DNA of 64,000 nt from Bacteroidales bacterium (GCA_017534745.1 JAFXVX010000020.1:26259-90258); one strand, 5' to 3'; numbered from the stretch's first letter, positions 7,734 to 18,115 are shown. The notes: generated from the sequence alone by a model not told the origin. Translations and numbers: made by a program.

Positions 7734-10700
7734 ATGAAAGCAAAGGCAGGGAGAATAATCGGGATTGTGCTCGGCAGCGTGCTGCTGCTGATCCTCGGCG
7801 TGTTGGTCGCCGCGGAGATCCCTGCCGTACAGACTTTCGTCGCAAAAAAGGCCACGGAGAAGCTTGAGGAGTACATCAACGGCGATGTTTCAATTGGGAG
7901 CATCAAACTGAAGCCGTTCGACGCAATAGTGCTGCGGGACGTCCTGATCCTTGACACGGAGCCTTACGAGGACCCTGAAATCGAAGGATTCCAGCCCATA
8001 GACACATTCGCCAGGATCGGCACCCTGACGGCGCATTTCTCCATCAAGGGCCTGTTCAAAAAAGAAGGGATCCATTTCCGAAAGGTCACGCTCAAGGACA
8101 GCATGCTCGACCTTGTCATCGAGATGAGGGATGCCTACTCCCCTTACGGCAACGACCGCGGCACGACCGTCAACCTCCAGCGTATCTTCAAACTCACCAA
8201 AAAGGACAAGAAGAAGGAGCCCGGCGACGTCTTCGACATCGACCGCGTCCAGCTGCGCAACTTCACCTACAGGATGGACAACCCGAAGATGGTGTCCAAA
8301 CGGCTCTACTTCGGGAAGGATACTACCGACCTCAAAAATACAGTCGAAGGAGAAATCTTCGAAGGCATTGACTGGGACGACTTTGAGATAACAATCAATC
8401 TTGACGGCCATGACCTCTCAATGTCAAAGGGTTACATGAGGGGTACGGCAGACCACCTGGAAGGCATTGAGAAATCCGGCTACAGGATCCGGCACATCAG
8501 CGGCAGCACCGTCTGCGGCGGTGGCCGTGCCGAAATGCGCGACCTCCATATCGTTGACGACGCCTCCGACCTCAGGCTCGACTACCTGAACCTCATCGGC
8601 ACCTTCCTCGACTACAGGGAATTCACCGACAAAGTCACGATTCAGGGCGGCATACAGCAGGGCTCAGTACTCGACTTCCACAATAGCCTCGCCTACTTCG
8701 CTCCGGCGATGCGCGGCCGGCACATCAGGGCCTCGCTCAGCGGCGAGGTGGACGGTCCCGTGTCCTCACTCTACCTCAACAATCTGCGATTTGTAGATCA
8801 GAACAGCAACACCGGCGGCACCGTGACCGGTCTCATCTCCGGCCTGCCCAAAGACATGCGTCTCAACACCTCTGTACGAGGTTTCCAGACGACGAGCGCC
8901 GGCCTCGGAGCATTCCTCCGCGGCTTCTCACCGAAGTCCAATGTCAACCTATCCAAATACCTGAAAGGCAGGACTATAAACCTTGACGCAGACCTCAATG
9001 GCACGCTCGCCGAGCTCGATGTCAAGGGCACGGCGAGGACCGGAGCCGGCAACGCCTCAGTCGATGCCGTGGTCCGGAATATCAGCGGCAAGGAGCCCGT
9101 CAGGATTACGGGCACCCTTTCGACGCAGAACCTATCCGTGGCCGAGGTCGCCGGCATAAAGGCCGTCGGCCCCGTTACGGCTAAGGCCAAAGTCGATGCC
9201 AGGCTCGGCAAGAGCCCCGAGGTCGATATCCAGTCCCTCGATATCGACCGGCTCTCCGCCCTCGGCTACGACTACAGCGATATCCACGCCAAGGGCGTGT
9301 ATTCCGGCAGCGCCTTCGACGGCCGTATCGTGTCCAACGACCCCAACCTCAACTTCCTCTTCCAGGGCACGTTCAACCTCTCCCCGAGGACTGATAACGC
9401 CGCCTACCAGTTCTACGCTAACGTCGGCCACGCCGACCTCCATGCACTCAACATCGACAAGAGGGAAAAATCCCGGGTGTCCTTCCGGACAAGGGCCGAC
9501 TTCATGAGGATAGCAAAGGGCGACGTCCTCGGCGACGTGACAATCGACGACATCATCCTCGAAGACGAAGACGGCATCCACGACATAGGGGAAATCTCTG
9601 TCCAGTCCCACTCCAACGACAAGGTTTCCCGCATGAAACTCACCTCCGGCTTCGCCGAAGGCAGTTTCGTCGGCTCCGAGAGTTTCGGAAACTTCATAAA
9701 AGACCTGCAGGACGCCACGGTAAGAAAGGAGCTGCCGGCTCTGAGGCCGGGCGGCGCCAAGCCCGCCGAATACGACGGCGGCAAGTACGAGCTCGATTTT
9801 ATTTTCCACGACTCGACGGATCTCCTCTCCTTCCTGTCTGAAGGCGCCTACATCGAGGAAGGCTCCAAGGTCAGCATCAATCTCAGCAACCAAGGCATTC
9901 TGAAGGGAAAAATCACCTCCGGCCGCGTAGCCTACGACAACAAGTATCTCAAAGACCTCACGGCCGTCGTCGATAACTCCGGCGACGTTATCAACGCCGA
10001 AATCGACGGCTCCGAGCTCAAGATAGGCGGTATTTCGATGAAGAGCCCGACTGTCGCCACCTTCATCAACGACAACCACATCGGCCTCAGCGCCAGCTAC
10101 GACAATGAGACCGAAGCGGAGAACAAGGCTGATATATTCCTCGAGGCCGACCTCTCGAGGGACGAGAGAGATTCGCTCGTGGTTAGCGGCTCCGTCCTGC
10201 CATCCAACCTCTATTACGAGGGCACCGGCTGGGGCATTTCCTCCGACCCCGTCACGATGAGGGGCAAGAATCTCACCGTAGAGAACCTCATAGCCCGCTC
10301 CGACGAGCAGACCATCATCGTCGATGGCGGCCTCTCCCCCGCCCAGGATGATACCCTCAGCATAGGACTCGACAATTTCGACATATCGGTACTCAATTCG
10401 CTGATAAAGCAGGGACTTGACATACAGGGCCTTGCAAGCGGCGAAGCGCTCATCATATCCCCGTCCAAACCCAGAGTCGGCATCCTTGCCGGCATTGCGG
10501 TGGATTCGACCTATATCGCGGGAGAGCGGCTCGGCAAGACTCTCATCCGCAGTGAGTGGAACACCTCGAACCAGACCTTCGACGTCGCCCTCAGGAACAA
10601 CCTGAACGGCAAGAGCAACATCGATGCGACAGGATTTATCAAGCCCTCGACAAAAGAGCTCGGCGCAGGCATCACCCTCGACGACCTCGATCTCACCATA

Positions 10701-12353
10701 GCAGAGCCGTTCCTCAAGGGAGTGTTCTCCGGGATGGACGGAGAGCTCTACGGCTTCATCTCCGTGGACGGCACCCTCGACAATATCCACATTGAGTCCG
10801 AGAAAACGAAGCTTGTCGGCGGCAAACTCACCCTCGACTACACCAAAGTCCCCTACTTCGCCGAAGGACCGTTCTCAGTCAGCGAGAACGGCCTCGATCT
10901 CACAGGCCTGTCCCTCAAGGACCGCTACCAGGGCACCGGCACTGTCAAGGGAGGACTTATGATGAAGAGGCTCAAGGATCCTTCTCTGAAGGTCGGCATT
11001 GATTTCCGGGATATGGAATGTCTGGCCACAGGAGCCGAGATGGAAAAAGCCGGGTTCTACGGCAATATCTTCGCGACCGGATCCATAGACATCTCCGGTC
11101 CGCTGGATGATATCGCCATCGATATCGATGCAACGACCGCCCGCACCGGCGCCCTCCACATACCCCTCAGCAACGGTTCGTCGGCCAAGTCCACCAACCT
11201 CCTCACATTCTACGAGTTGCCGGAGGAGGAGATTATTGATCCATACGACCTTCTCGTTGAGCGCACGGCGGCAAGGAAGAAGAAAAAGACCGACATGGAC
11301 ATCCATATAAGGGCCAACGCCACGCCTTCAACCGCGGCCATCATCGAGGTCGATCGTGGCGGCGGCACCGTTCTCACAACCCATGGCCACGGCATCATAG
11401 ACGTCCACTCCAACTCCAAGGAGAAGGAGTTCTCCCTCGGCGGCACCTACGGAGTCAATGAAGGCCAGTTCAAGCTGAATGTCCTGGGCATGATAAACCG
11501 CGAACTGTCCATCTCCGATGGCAGTACGGTGCGCTTCAACGGCGATGTCATGGATACGGATCTTGATATCCACGGAGTCTATACGACAAAGACCTCCCTG
11601 TCGAACCTCCTCGCCGACACCACGGCGGTTGCGACGCGCAGGACGGTCAACTGCGGTATCAATATCACCGAGAAACTGAGGAATCCGAAGATATCCTTCT
11701 CCATCGATATTCCGGACCTCGATCCGATCACTGCATCCCAGGTTGAGGCTGCGCTCAACACACAGGACAAGATTGAAAAGCAGTTCGTTTACCTGCTGCT
11801 TTCCAACTCGTTCATGCCTGACGAATCGTCCGGAGTCAGCGTCAAGGGAACCAATATCCTATTCTCCAACGTCTCCAGCATTATGTCCAACCAGATCAAC
11901 AACATTTTCCAGAAACTGGGCATACCGCTGGACCTCGGCCTCAACTACCAGGCCAACGACCGGGGCAACGACATCTTTGACGTAGCTGTATCCACGCAGC
12001 TGTTCAACAACATGGTAGTCGTCAACGGCACCATAGGGAACCGTCAGTATTCGACCACGAACGGCAGTTCCGTCGCCGGCAATATTGAAATAGAAGTGAA
12101 ACTGAACCGTCAGGGGACGGTGCGCGTGACCGTGTTCTCCCACTCGACGGACAACTATACCTCCTACCTTGACAACACCCAGCGAAACGGCGTCGGTATT
12201 GCCTACCAGAAGGAATTCAACACCTTCAGGCAGTTCTTCAAGGAGATGTTCCTGACGAAGAAGAAACGGCAGGCCCTCGCCATGGAGCCCAAGGCTCCGG
12301 TGGAGGAAGTCTCAGTTTCGATAGACGGGAAAGGCAAAGTGATTAAGAAATGA
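7734..12353 (+). CDS. TamB-family translocation/assembly module protein (DUF490)
   Basis: 1539 residues. An N-terminal signal anchor (GIVLGSVLLLILGVLVAAEI, about 9-28) is followed by a long repetitive beta-rich, AsmA-like body. The conserved TamB C-terminal domain spans about 1190-1500 (GVNEGQFKLNVLGMINREL, FNGDVMDTDLDIHGVY, LLSNSFMPDES). TamB-like proteins bridge inner and outer membrane and are linked to lipid transport or outer-membrane protein assembly. This is the Bacteroidota form, longer than the E. coli protein. No TamA partner is present nearby. It heads a four-gene operon in which each gene overlaps the next by ATGA. Confidence 0.88.
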   Translation: MKAKAGRIIGIVLGSVLLLILGVLVAAEIPAVQTFVAKKATEKLEEYINGDVSIGSIKLKPFDAIVLRDVLILDTEPYEDPEIEGFQPIDTFARIGTLTAHFSIKGLFKKEGIHFRKVTLKDSMLDLVIEMRDAYSPYGNDRGTTVNLQRIFKLTKKDKKKEPGDVFDIDRVQLRNFTYRMDNPKMVSKRLYFGKDTTDLKNTVEGEIFEGIDWDDFEITINLDGHDLSMSKGYMRGTADHLEGIEKSGYRIRHISGSTVCGGGRAEMRDLHIVDDASDLRLDYLNLIGTFLDYREFTDKVTIQGGIQQGSVLDFHNSLAYFAPAMRGRHIRASLSGEVDGPVSSLYLNNLRFVDQNSNTGGTVTGLISGLPKDMRLNTSVRGFQTTSAGLGAFLRGFSPKSNVNLSKYLKGRTINLDADLNGTLAELDVKGTARTGAGNASVDAVVRNISGKEPVRITGTLSTQNLSVAEVAGIKAVGPVTAKAKVDARLGKSPEVDIQSLDIDRLSALGYDYSDIHAKGVYSGSAFDGRIVSNDPNLNFLFQGTFNLSPRTDNAAYQFYANVGHADLHALNIDKREKSRVSFRTRADFMRIAKGDVLGDVTIDDIILEDEDGIHDIGEISVQSHSNDKVSRMKLTSGFAEGSFVGSESFGNFIKDLQDATVRKELPALRPGGAKPAEYDGGKYELDFIFHDSTDLLSFLSEGAYIEEGSKVSINLSNQGILKGKITSGRVAYDNKYLKDLTAVVDNSGDVINAEIDGSELKIGGISMKSPTVATFINDNHIGLSASYDNETEAENKADIFLEADLSRDERDSLVVSGSVLPSNLYYEGTGWGISSDPVTMRGKNLTVENLIARSDEQTIIVDGGLSPAQDDTLSIGLDNFDISVLNSLIKQGLDIQGLASGEALIISPSKPRVGILAGIAVDSTYIAGERLGKTLIRSEWNTSNQTFDVALRNNLNGKSNIDATGFIKPSTKELGAGITLDDLDLTIAEPFLKGVFSGMDGELYGFISVDGTLDNIHIESEKTKLVGGKLTLDYTKVPYFAEGPFSVSENGLDLTGLSLKDRYQGTGTVKGGLMMKRLKDPSLKVGIDFRDMECLATGAEMEKAGFYGNIFATGSIDISGPLDDIAIDIDATTARTGALHIPLSNGSSAKSTNLLTFYELPEEEIIDPYDLLVERTAARKKKKTDMDIHIRANATPSTAAIIEVDRGGGTVLTTHGHGIIDVHSNSKEKEFSLGGTYGVNEGQFKLNVLGMINRELSISDGSTVRFNGDVMDTDLDIHGVYTTKTSLSNLLADTTAVATRRTVNCGINITEKLRNPKISFSIDIPDLDPITASQVEAALNTQDKIEKQFVYLLLSNSFMPDESSGVSVKGTNILFSNVSSIMSNQINNIFQKLGIPLDLGLNYQANDRGNDIFDVAVSTQLFNNMVVVNGTIGNRQYSTTNGSSVAGNIEIEVKLNRQGTVRVTVFSHSTDNYTSYLDNTQRNGVGIAYQKEFNTFRQFFKEMFLTKKKRQALAMEPKAPVEEVSVSIDGKGKVIKK

Positions 12354-13051
12354 AAGGAACCCTGTATCTGATACCGTCCCCTCTCGGGGAGAACGAGCCC
12401 GGCGAAGTGCTCCCGGAGGCTGTTCTTGAAAGGGCACGTTCGCTGAAAACCTTCGTAGTGGAGGAAGTGAGGACCGCCAGACGCTATCTTTCGAAGGCGG
12501 GACTAAAAGGGCATATCGATGAGCTTCAGTTCTTTACGCTCAATGAGCACACCTCTTCGGAAGAGGTCGAAGACCTGCTCAGACTGTTCGATGAGGGCGA
12601 CGTCGGACTTATAAGCGAAGCCGGGCTCCCTGCGGTAGCAGACCCGGGGGCGCAGCTTGTCGCCCTCTGCCACTCGCACGGCATCAGGGTCGTCCCGCTC
12701 GTCGGGCCGTCCTCCCTTATGCTCGCGCTGATGGCTTCCGGCCTCAACGGCCAGTCGTTCGCCTTCGCCGGCTATCTCCCGGCAAAGCCGGAAGAGCGCC
12801 GGAAGGCCATACGCGCCGCCGAAAAGCGATCCGCCGAGCTTCGACAGACGCAGATTTTCATCGAGACGCCGTATCGCAACGACGCCTTCCTTCACGACCT
12901 GGCGGAGGTCTGCAGGCCGACGACTAAAATCTGCATCGCCGCAGACATAACTCTTCCTTCCGAAACCATCCTGACGCGTTCCGCCCTGGAGTGGAAGAAA
13001 TCCCTTCCCACCATTGGCAAACGCCCCTGTGTTTTCCTCATTCTCGCATGA
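12350..13051 (+). CDS. RsmI-family SAM-dependent methyltransferase (tetrapyrrole-methylase fold)
   Basis: 233 residues. LYLIPSPLGEN near the start, GLISEAGLPAVADPGAQLV near residue 85, PLVGPSSLMLALMASG and FAGYLPAKPEER are the RsmI/YraL blocks. RsmI adds the 2'-O-methyl group to C1402 of 16S rRNA. This copy has the shorter Bacteroidota form lacking the C-terminal extension, so a different rRNA or tRNA target is possible. It overlaps tamB and mtaB by ATGA on both sides. Confidence 0.78.
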   Translation: MKGTLYLIPSPLGENEPGEVLPEAVLERARSLKTFVVEEVRTARRYLSKAGLKGHIDELQFFTLNEHTSSEEVEDLLRLFDEGDVGLISEAGLPAVADPGAQLVALCHSHGIRVVPLVGPSSLMLALMASGLNGQSFAFAGYLPAKPEERRKAIRAAEKRSAELRQTQIFIETPYRNDAFLHDLAEVCRPTTKICIAADITLPSETILTRSALEWKKSLPTIGKRPCVFLILA

Positions 13052-14307
13052 AGATAGCTCTCAAGACTCTCGGCTGCAAGCTCAACTACGCTGAAACCTC
13101 GACCTACGAGAGAGGCTTCAGGGCGCTGGGATGGGAGATTGTCGGCTGGAACTCCCCTGCCGACGTTTACCTCGTCAACTCCTGCGCTGTGACAGCCACA
13201 GCCGAAGTCAAGTCCCGCAATCTCATACGCAGGGCGCATCGCGTTGCCCCTGACGCAATCATCGTTGTGACAGGGTGTTACGCCGAGCTGAGGCGGGACG
13301 AAGTCCTCGCCATCGAGGGCGTCCGCCGCGTCTTCGGCGCCGGGGAGAAGGGGCGGCTCGTTGAGGAGACCGCGGCGCTGGCGGGAGATTCCGGGTCAAA
13401 GCCCGGAATGACGGAGGTTGAGTCCGGAATGACGCTGGCGGCGTACTCCTCCGGGGAGAGGACGCGCTCGTTCCTGAAGATACAGGACGGGTGCGACAAC
13501 TTCTGCGCCTACTGCACGGTGCCGTTCGCGCGCGGGCGGAGCCGGAGCGTCCCCGCCTGCGAGGTTTTGAGGCAGGCGCGGGAGATCGCCGCAAAGGGTA
13601 TAAAGGAAATCGTCCTCACCGGAGTCAACACCGGCGACTTCGGCCGGACCTCCGGCGAGTCATTCCTCGAACTGCTGAAAGCCCTTAACGCGGTGGAAGG
13701 CATTGAACGATACAGGATTTCATCCATAGAACCGAACCTCATCACCGAGGAAATAATAGACTGGATCGCCTCCGGCACCAAATTCCAGCCACATTTCCAT
13801 ATTCCCCTCCAGAGCGGTTGCGATGCCCTTCTCCGGAAGGTCGGCCGCCGCTACTCGACGGATCTGTTTGCATCCCGTATAGACTATATCAGACACAGGA
13901 TGGAAGGCCCCGGAAAGCCGCTGGTCTTTTTCGGGATAGACGTCATCGTCGGTCTTCCCGGCGAGACGGATGAGATGTTTGCAGAAACAGTTGCGTTCCT
14001 CCGTGACCGCATTCGACCGGCCTTCATCCACGTATTCCCCTACTCCAGGCGTCCGGGGACGCGCGCCGCGACCTGGCCGGGGCAGGTCAACCAGAAAGTC
14101 AAGGAAGAGAGGGTCGCAGCGCTCGAAAGCCTTTCAGACACCCTTCATGCGGCGTTTATTGAGGCAAATCGCGGTGTCAGAGAAAAAGTCCTCTGGGAGT
14201 CGGCCGACAAGGACGGCATGATGTACGGATACACAGGCAATTACATCAGACTCGGCCGGCCCTTCGACAAGGCCCTTTCCGGAAAGATAACAGATGTGAC
14301 GATATGA
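13048..14307 (+). CDS. mtaB: tRNA t6A37 methylthiotransferase MtaB
   Basis: 419 residues from the ATG at 13048, which overlaps the previous stop. The MTTase N-domain has LGCKLNYAET, NSCAVT and VTGCYAEL; the radical SAM motif is DNFCAYCTVPFARGRSRS near residue 152; a TRAM-like end follows. It converts t6A37 to ms2t6A37 using two Fe-S clusters. Between the two domains (about residues 111-131) the frame reads through a dispersed repeat, giving GDSGSKPGMTEVESGMT, an insertion not expected in the family. The function probably survives because this is an interdomain linker. Confidence 0.92.
   Translation: MKIALKTLGCKLNYAETSTYERGFRALGWEIVGWNSPADVYLVNSCAVTATAEVKSRNLIRRAHRVAPDAIIVVTGCYAELRRDEVLAIEGVRRVFGAGEKGRLVEETAALAGDSGSKPGMTEVESGMTLAAYSSGERTRSFLKIQDGCDNFCAYCTVPFARGRSRSVPACEVLRQAREIAAKGIKEIVLTGVNTGDFGRTSGESFLELLKALNAVEGIERYRISSIEPNLITEEIIDWIASGTKFQPHFHIPLQSGCDALLRKVGRRYSTDLFASRIDYIRHRMEGPGKPLVFFGIDVIVGLPGETDEMFAETVAFLRDRIRPAFIHVFPYSRRPGTRAATWPGQVNQKVKEERVAALESLSDTLHAAFIEANRGVREKVLWESADKDGMMYGYTGNYIRLGRPFDKALSGKITDVTI
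13386..13434. repeat. Dispersed repeat pair inside mtaB
   Basis: GATTCCGGGTCAAAGC continues to CCGGAATGACG, followed by a second shorter TCCGGAATGACG. The two copies are read in frame and add about 20 residues to the interdomain linker. Confidence 0.65.
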
Positions 14308-15185
14308 AAGCGAGATTGACATTCCTCGGGACAGGAACTTCCCTCGGCATCCCGATAGTTGGGTGCGGCTGCAAAGTCTGCAAAAGCACCGACAGCCGCG
14401 ACAGGCGTTTCCGCGCCTCCGCGCTCGTCGAGTACGGCGGCCTGCGTATCCTCATCGACTCCGGCCCTGATTTCCGGATGCAAATGCTTCGGGCAGGGAT
14501 AGGTCACCTCGACGCCATCCTTCTCACCCATAACCACAAAGACCACACTGGCGGGCTTGACGATGTCCGCGCGCTCAACTATATCGACCGCAGTGTCGTG
14601 GATGTCTATTGCGAAGAGTATGTCGAAAACACCCTGCGCCGTGAGTACCCCTACGCATTCGCCGAGAATAAATATCCCGGCTCCCCGGAGTGGAGGATTC
14701 ACAGGATTGATGAACGGCCGTTCGAAATCCGCCCCTCTGCCGAGACCCTGGAGTGGGTTGAGAACGTAGGTTATCGCTGCACTCCGGTCGAAGGCGCCGA
14801 ACCCGGCCCGGCCGTGACCGTCATCCCGATCCGCGGGATGCACGACCAGTTGCCTGTACTTGGCTTCCGTTTCGGCGATATCGCCTATATCACCGACATG
14901 AGTAGCATAGAGGACTCTGAACTGGAGAAATTAAAGGGCCTTAAGCACCTGACCCTCAACACTGTAGGATACGCCCACCACCACTCCCACTTCAGCCTCG
15001 ACGAGGCCGTCGCCTTAGCCGGCCGCATAGGCGCCGAGCACACCTGGCTCACCCACCTCTCCCACACTTTCCCCCCTCACGCCGAGTTCACCGAGCGCCT
15101 GCGCGAGCGCACCGGCGGCTCCGTCCTCCCCGCCTGGGACGGATTAACCATAGAAGACTCAGAGATCGCACACGGGACGGATTGA
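14304..15185 (+). CDS. PhnP-like metallo-beta-lactamase-fold hydrolase
   Basis: 293 residues. The N-terminal GTGTSLGIPIVGC and CGCKVC resemble the PhnP zinc-finger start, and LTHNHKDHTGG near residue 74 is the HxHxDH metal site. Later histidines appear in RGMHDQLPV and LTHLSHTF. PhnP cleaves cyclic ribose phosphates, but no phosphonate genes are present, so this is a generic phosphodiesterase call. It is the last gene of the tamB operon, joined to mtaB by ATGA. Confidence 0.75.
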   Translation: MKARLTFLGTGTSLGIPIVGCGCKVCKSTDSRDRRFRASALVEYGGLRILIDSGPDFRMQMLRAGIGHLDAILLTHNHKDHTGGLDDVRALNYIDRSVVDVYCEEYVENTLRREYPYAFAENKYPGSPEWRIHRIDERPFEIRPSAETLEWVENVGYRCTPVEGAEPGPAVTVIPIRGMHDQLPVLGFRFGDIAYITDMSSIEDSELEKLKGLKHLTLNTVGYAHHHSHFSLDEAVALAGRIGAEHTWLTHLSHTFPPHAEFTERLRERTGGSVLPAWDGLTIEDSEIAHGTD

Positions 15186-15257
15186 GAGGCCATCATAGCG
15201 ATGTCCCGTCCAACAATTGAATAAGGAAGAGCATCCCCCGTGGAAATGCAAGGGGCC

Positions 15258-16079
15258 CTACAGCACGAAGAGCTGGGTCGGGACGCCGCGCGGAAGGACG
15301 CGGAGGGCGATGGCTGGCTCAGATGCGGACGTGCCGGAGAGCGGGGCTCCGACGGAGGAGAGGGCGGCGCGGGCGGATTCCAGAGCCAGCTCCGGAGTGT
15401 TGTTGTTGGCGGAAAGGTGGCAGAGGAAGATGTTGCGGAGGCCAGGGTGCCAGATGTCCCGGAGGGCATCGGCGCAGGCCGCGTTGCTAAGGTGTCCGAA
15501 ACCTTTGGAGATACGCATCTTAAGGGCGAAAGTGTAGCCCCCACCGAGGAGCATGTCCTTGTCATAGTTGGACTCTATGACCACAGTATCAGCCTGCCTG
15601 GCAAGCTCCAGGGCGTCGTTAGTCATCTCGCCTATATCGGTCATTATCACGAAGATACGACCTTCGAGCCGGATGGCGTAGCCGACCGTCTCCGCCGCAT
15701 CGTGAGGGACTGTGAAGCACTGTATCTCGATACCTTCCGCGATGGGTGTCCACTCGAGGGGGTCAAGGCCCTTCCCATAGAAAAGACCCGTGTAGGGATG
15801 CTTCCTCACTGCGGCGAGAATGGTCTCGGTCGAATAGACCGGAACGGACATCCTCTTACAGAAGGAACCCAGATGCCGGATGTGGTCGTAGTGGTCATGG
15901 GTTACGAGGATTGCTCCGATATTCGCAGGCGAAAGCCCGTCTGAGGATAAGGCCCGCAGGACGGTCCTCCAGCTGATTCCGGCGTCGATGAGCACCCCGT
16001 GGAGCCTTCCTCCCTCAGTGGTCCCGAGAAAACTGCAGTTGCCGCAGCTGCCGCTGGAAAAGCTCTTGAACCGTATCAT
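15258..16079 (-). CDS. WalJ/YycJ-like metallo-beta-lactamase-fold hydrolase
   Basis: 273 residues from the ATG at 16079, which overlaps the stop of the upstream TPR gene. It has SSGSCGNCSFLG at the start, VTHDHYDHIRHLG near residue 59 (the metal site), FTVPHDAAETVGY and CHLSANNNTPELA near the end. Homologues are called YycJ/WalJ and are thought to act as exonucleases or cell-wall-linked hydrolases. A start at 16295 would run deep into the TPR gene and is not supported. Confidence 0.75.
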   Translation of the reverse strand: MIRFKSFSSGSCGNCSFLGTTEGGRLHGVLIDAGISWRTVLRALSSDGLSPANIGAILVTHDHYDHIRHLGSFCKRMSVPVYSTETILAAVRKHPYTGLFYGKGLDPLEWTPIAEGIEIQCFTVPHDAAETVGYAIRLEGRIFVIMTDIGEMTNDALELARQADTVVIESNYDKDMLLGGGYTFALKMRISKGFGHLSNAACADALRDIWHPGLRNIFLCHLSANNNTPELALESARAALSSVGAPLSGTSASEPAIALRVLPRGVPTQLFVL

Positions 16080-18109
16080 TGCTCCTCTTTCTTGTCGCAG
16101 TATTTGGAGATCACACCGTAGGCATCCTCCACGCCGAGCTCGCCGGCGCGGGAGAGGTCTATGCAGCCTTTGTCCTTGTCCTTGAGGTAGATCTGGACGA
16201 GCCCCCTGTTGAAATAGGCATCTCCGAAATAAGGATATGCAGTCACCGCCTTGTCGTAGCATGAGATTGCCTCCGGGAGGTCGGAAGAAAGGCACCTCAG
16301 GTTTCCGAGGTCAAACAGGATATACGGGCTGTCGCCCACGATGGCTGCGGCCTTTTCAAGGTCCGTTATGGCCTCGGAGTAGTCGTAGGTGATGTCCGTC
16401 TTGTCACTGACACGGGCCCTGGTGTTGCCCTTGTCGTCCATCGTGAGGGTCCTGACGTTGGTCTCCATAGAGGCGATGAACTCGATCATGTCGGCCCGGA
16501 GGACGCCGCGGTTCATATAGTAGAACGCCTTATAAAGGGCATCGTAACGGCCGGTGCTCTCCGAAGAGATGGCCTCGTCGTAGCGGGACAGCGCCATGGA
16601 GAACTGCTTGGAGGACAGCTCCTTAAGAGCTATGAGGAAAGCTCTCGCACCTCCGGAGACGGAGCCGCCGTAGAGGACCTCATCCATGTCCTGCACCGGC
16701 GGCGCTTCCTCCGCTGCCGGATTGTTCGTGACAGTAACAGGCAACGGAAGTTCCGCGAGGAACTTGTCCAGAAGGACGTTCTCGTAGCGGCGGGAAAGGG
16801 CGTAGCGCACGTCGCCGCGCTCCTTTGTCAGCGCGAAGCGGTACAGGGGCCGCAGGTTGATGTCTATGTCGCGGTGACGGAGTATCTCGTCGTCGAAATC
16901 CTTTTTGGCGAATTCTGCGTCGAGGGTCAGCAGGGCGCTGTATTTTTTTGTGGTGTCAGCAAATGACGCGGCACCGGAGGAGACTTTGCTTCGGTACTCG
17001 CGCACCTTGCGGTTCGCCGTGTCGTAGTCCTCTCGGGAAGAGCGCATCATCCCGAGCTTGAGTTTGACATAGGAACGGTTCAGATACGCGTTGGCAAAAT
17101 CCGGATAGAGTTCGATAGCCTTGTCGTAGTCCTCGAGCGCATCATCCCATCGCGCCATGGAGACGTAAAAAGCCGCCCTGTTGTAGTAAGCAAGGACATT
17201 CCTGGGGTTAATGGAAATAACCCTCGACATATCCGAGAGCGCGCTTTCATAGTCGCCGACTCGGGCGCTGACAAGGCTGCGGTTGTAGAGGGTCAGGGCG
17301 TTGCCCGGCTCGAACTGAAGCACCTTGTCGAGATCCGCCATCGCTTCATTGAGCTTTTCCTGCTCGAAGAATATAATGGCGCGGTTGAAATAGGCAAAGG
17401 TATTTGTCGTATCCAGCGAAATGGCGTGGGTGAAGTCCTCGAGGGCGGAAGGATAGTTCTTCTGCGCCGCATAGACGCGTCCGCGGCGAAGGTAACCCTC
17501 ACCTTCGAAGCGGTCTATCTTTATGGCTTTATTGTAATCGTTTATGGCCTTAAGGGTGTCGCCGAGGAAAAGGTACGAGGCGCCCCGGTTCAGATACGCC
17601 GACGGATCCTTCGGCTCCTTCCTTATATATTTATCGAAATCCTTCACGGCGAGATCGAAGTGCTGTGAGAGGAAATAGGTCACGCCACGGCTGAAATAGA
17701 GCCCTGTATATCCGGGACGGAGGCTGATGGCCTTCTCGAGGTCCCGAAGGGCATCGTCATAGAGGCCGAAACGGCTTTCGGTAATAGCCCTGTAGTGGTA
17801 TCCGGAGGTGAAGACCGGGTTAAGCCTTACAGCGGTGTCAAAGTCGCGCCGGGCGCCCCTGATGTCGCCGAGGTTGTATTTGGCTATGCCCCGGTAGAAG
17901 AAGGTCCAGTAGTCTGTCGTGTCCAGAGCTGCAAGGATATTGAACGATGCGATGGCCTCCGAGAGTTTGCCGTCGGCGAGCGCCGTGCGCCCCCGGAAGG
18001 AGAAAACGTCCTTGTCGTACTGCGCCCTGGCCGTGAAGGGACCCAGGCACAGCAACGCTGCAAGGAAAATTCCCTGCAGCAGGCGTTTTGATTTTTTATT
18101 AAGGCGCAA
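16076..18109 (-). CDS. Exported tetratricopeptide-repeat protein
   Basis: 677 residues. A signal peptide (LLQGIFLAALLCLGPFTARA, residues 10-29) precedes about nine consecutive 34-residue TPR units from residue 35 to about 345, a spacer of roughly 200 residues, and two or three more TPRs after about 585. TPR arrays are protein-binding scaffolds, and in Bacteroidota such exported proteins often serve envelope assembly. Partners cannot be read from the sequence. It is divergent from the M28 gene and translationally coupled to the WalJ-like gene. Confidence 0.82.
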   Translation of the reverse strand: MRLNKKSKRLLQGIFLAALLCLGPFTARAQYDKDVFSFRGRTALADGKLSEAIASFNILAALDTTDYWTFFYRGIAKYNLGDIRGARRDFDTAVRLNPVFTSGYHYRAITESRFGLYDDALRDLEKAISLRPGYTGLYFSRGVTYFLSQHFDLAVKDFDKYIRKEPKDPSAYLNRGASYLFLGDTLKAINDYNKAIKIDRFEGEGYLRRGRVYAAQKNYPSALEDFTHAISLDTTNTFAYFNRAIIFFEQEKLNEAMADLDKVLQFEPGNALTLYNRSLVSARVGDYESALSDMSRVISINPRNVLAYYNRAAFYVSMARWDDALEDYDKAIELYPDFANAYLNRSYVKLKLGMMRSSREDYDTANRKVREYRSKVSSGAASFADTTKKYSALLTLDAEFAKKDFDDEILRHRDIDINLRPLYRFALTKERGDVRYALSRRYENVLLDKFLAELPLPVTVTNNPAAEEAPPVQDMDEVLYGGSVSGGARAFLIALKELSSKQFSMALSRYDEAISSESTGRYDALYKAFYYMNRGVLRADMIEFIASMETNVRTLTMDDKGNTRARVSDKTDITYDYSEAITDLEKAAAIVGDSPYILFDLGNLRCLSSDLPEAISCYDKAVTAYPYFGDAYFNRGLVQIYLKDKDKGCIDLSRAGELGVEDAYGVISKYCDKKEEQ

Positions 18110-18115
18110 AATCGT

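Noticed and set aside
9132-10790. Long minus-strand open frame of 552 codons inside tamB
   Set aside because: It is antisense to a gene with clear TamB domains and arises from GC-rich codon bias. The translation is rich in Val/Glu/Gly without any recognisable motif.
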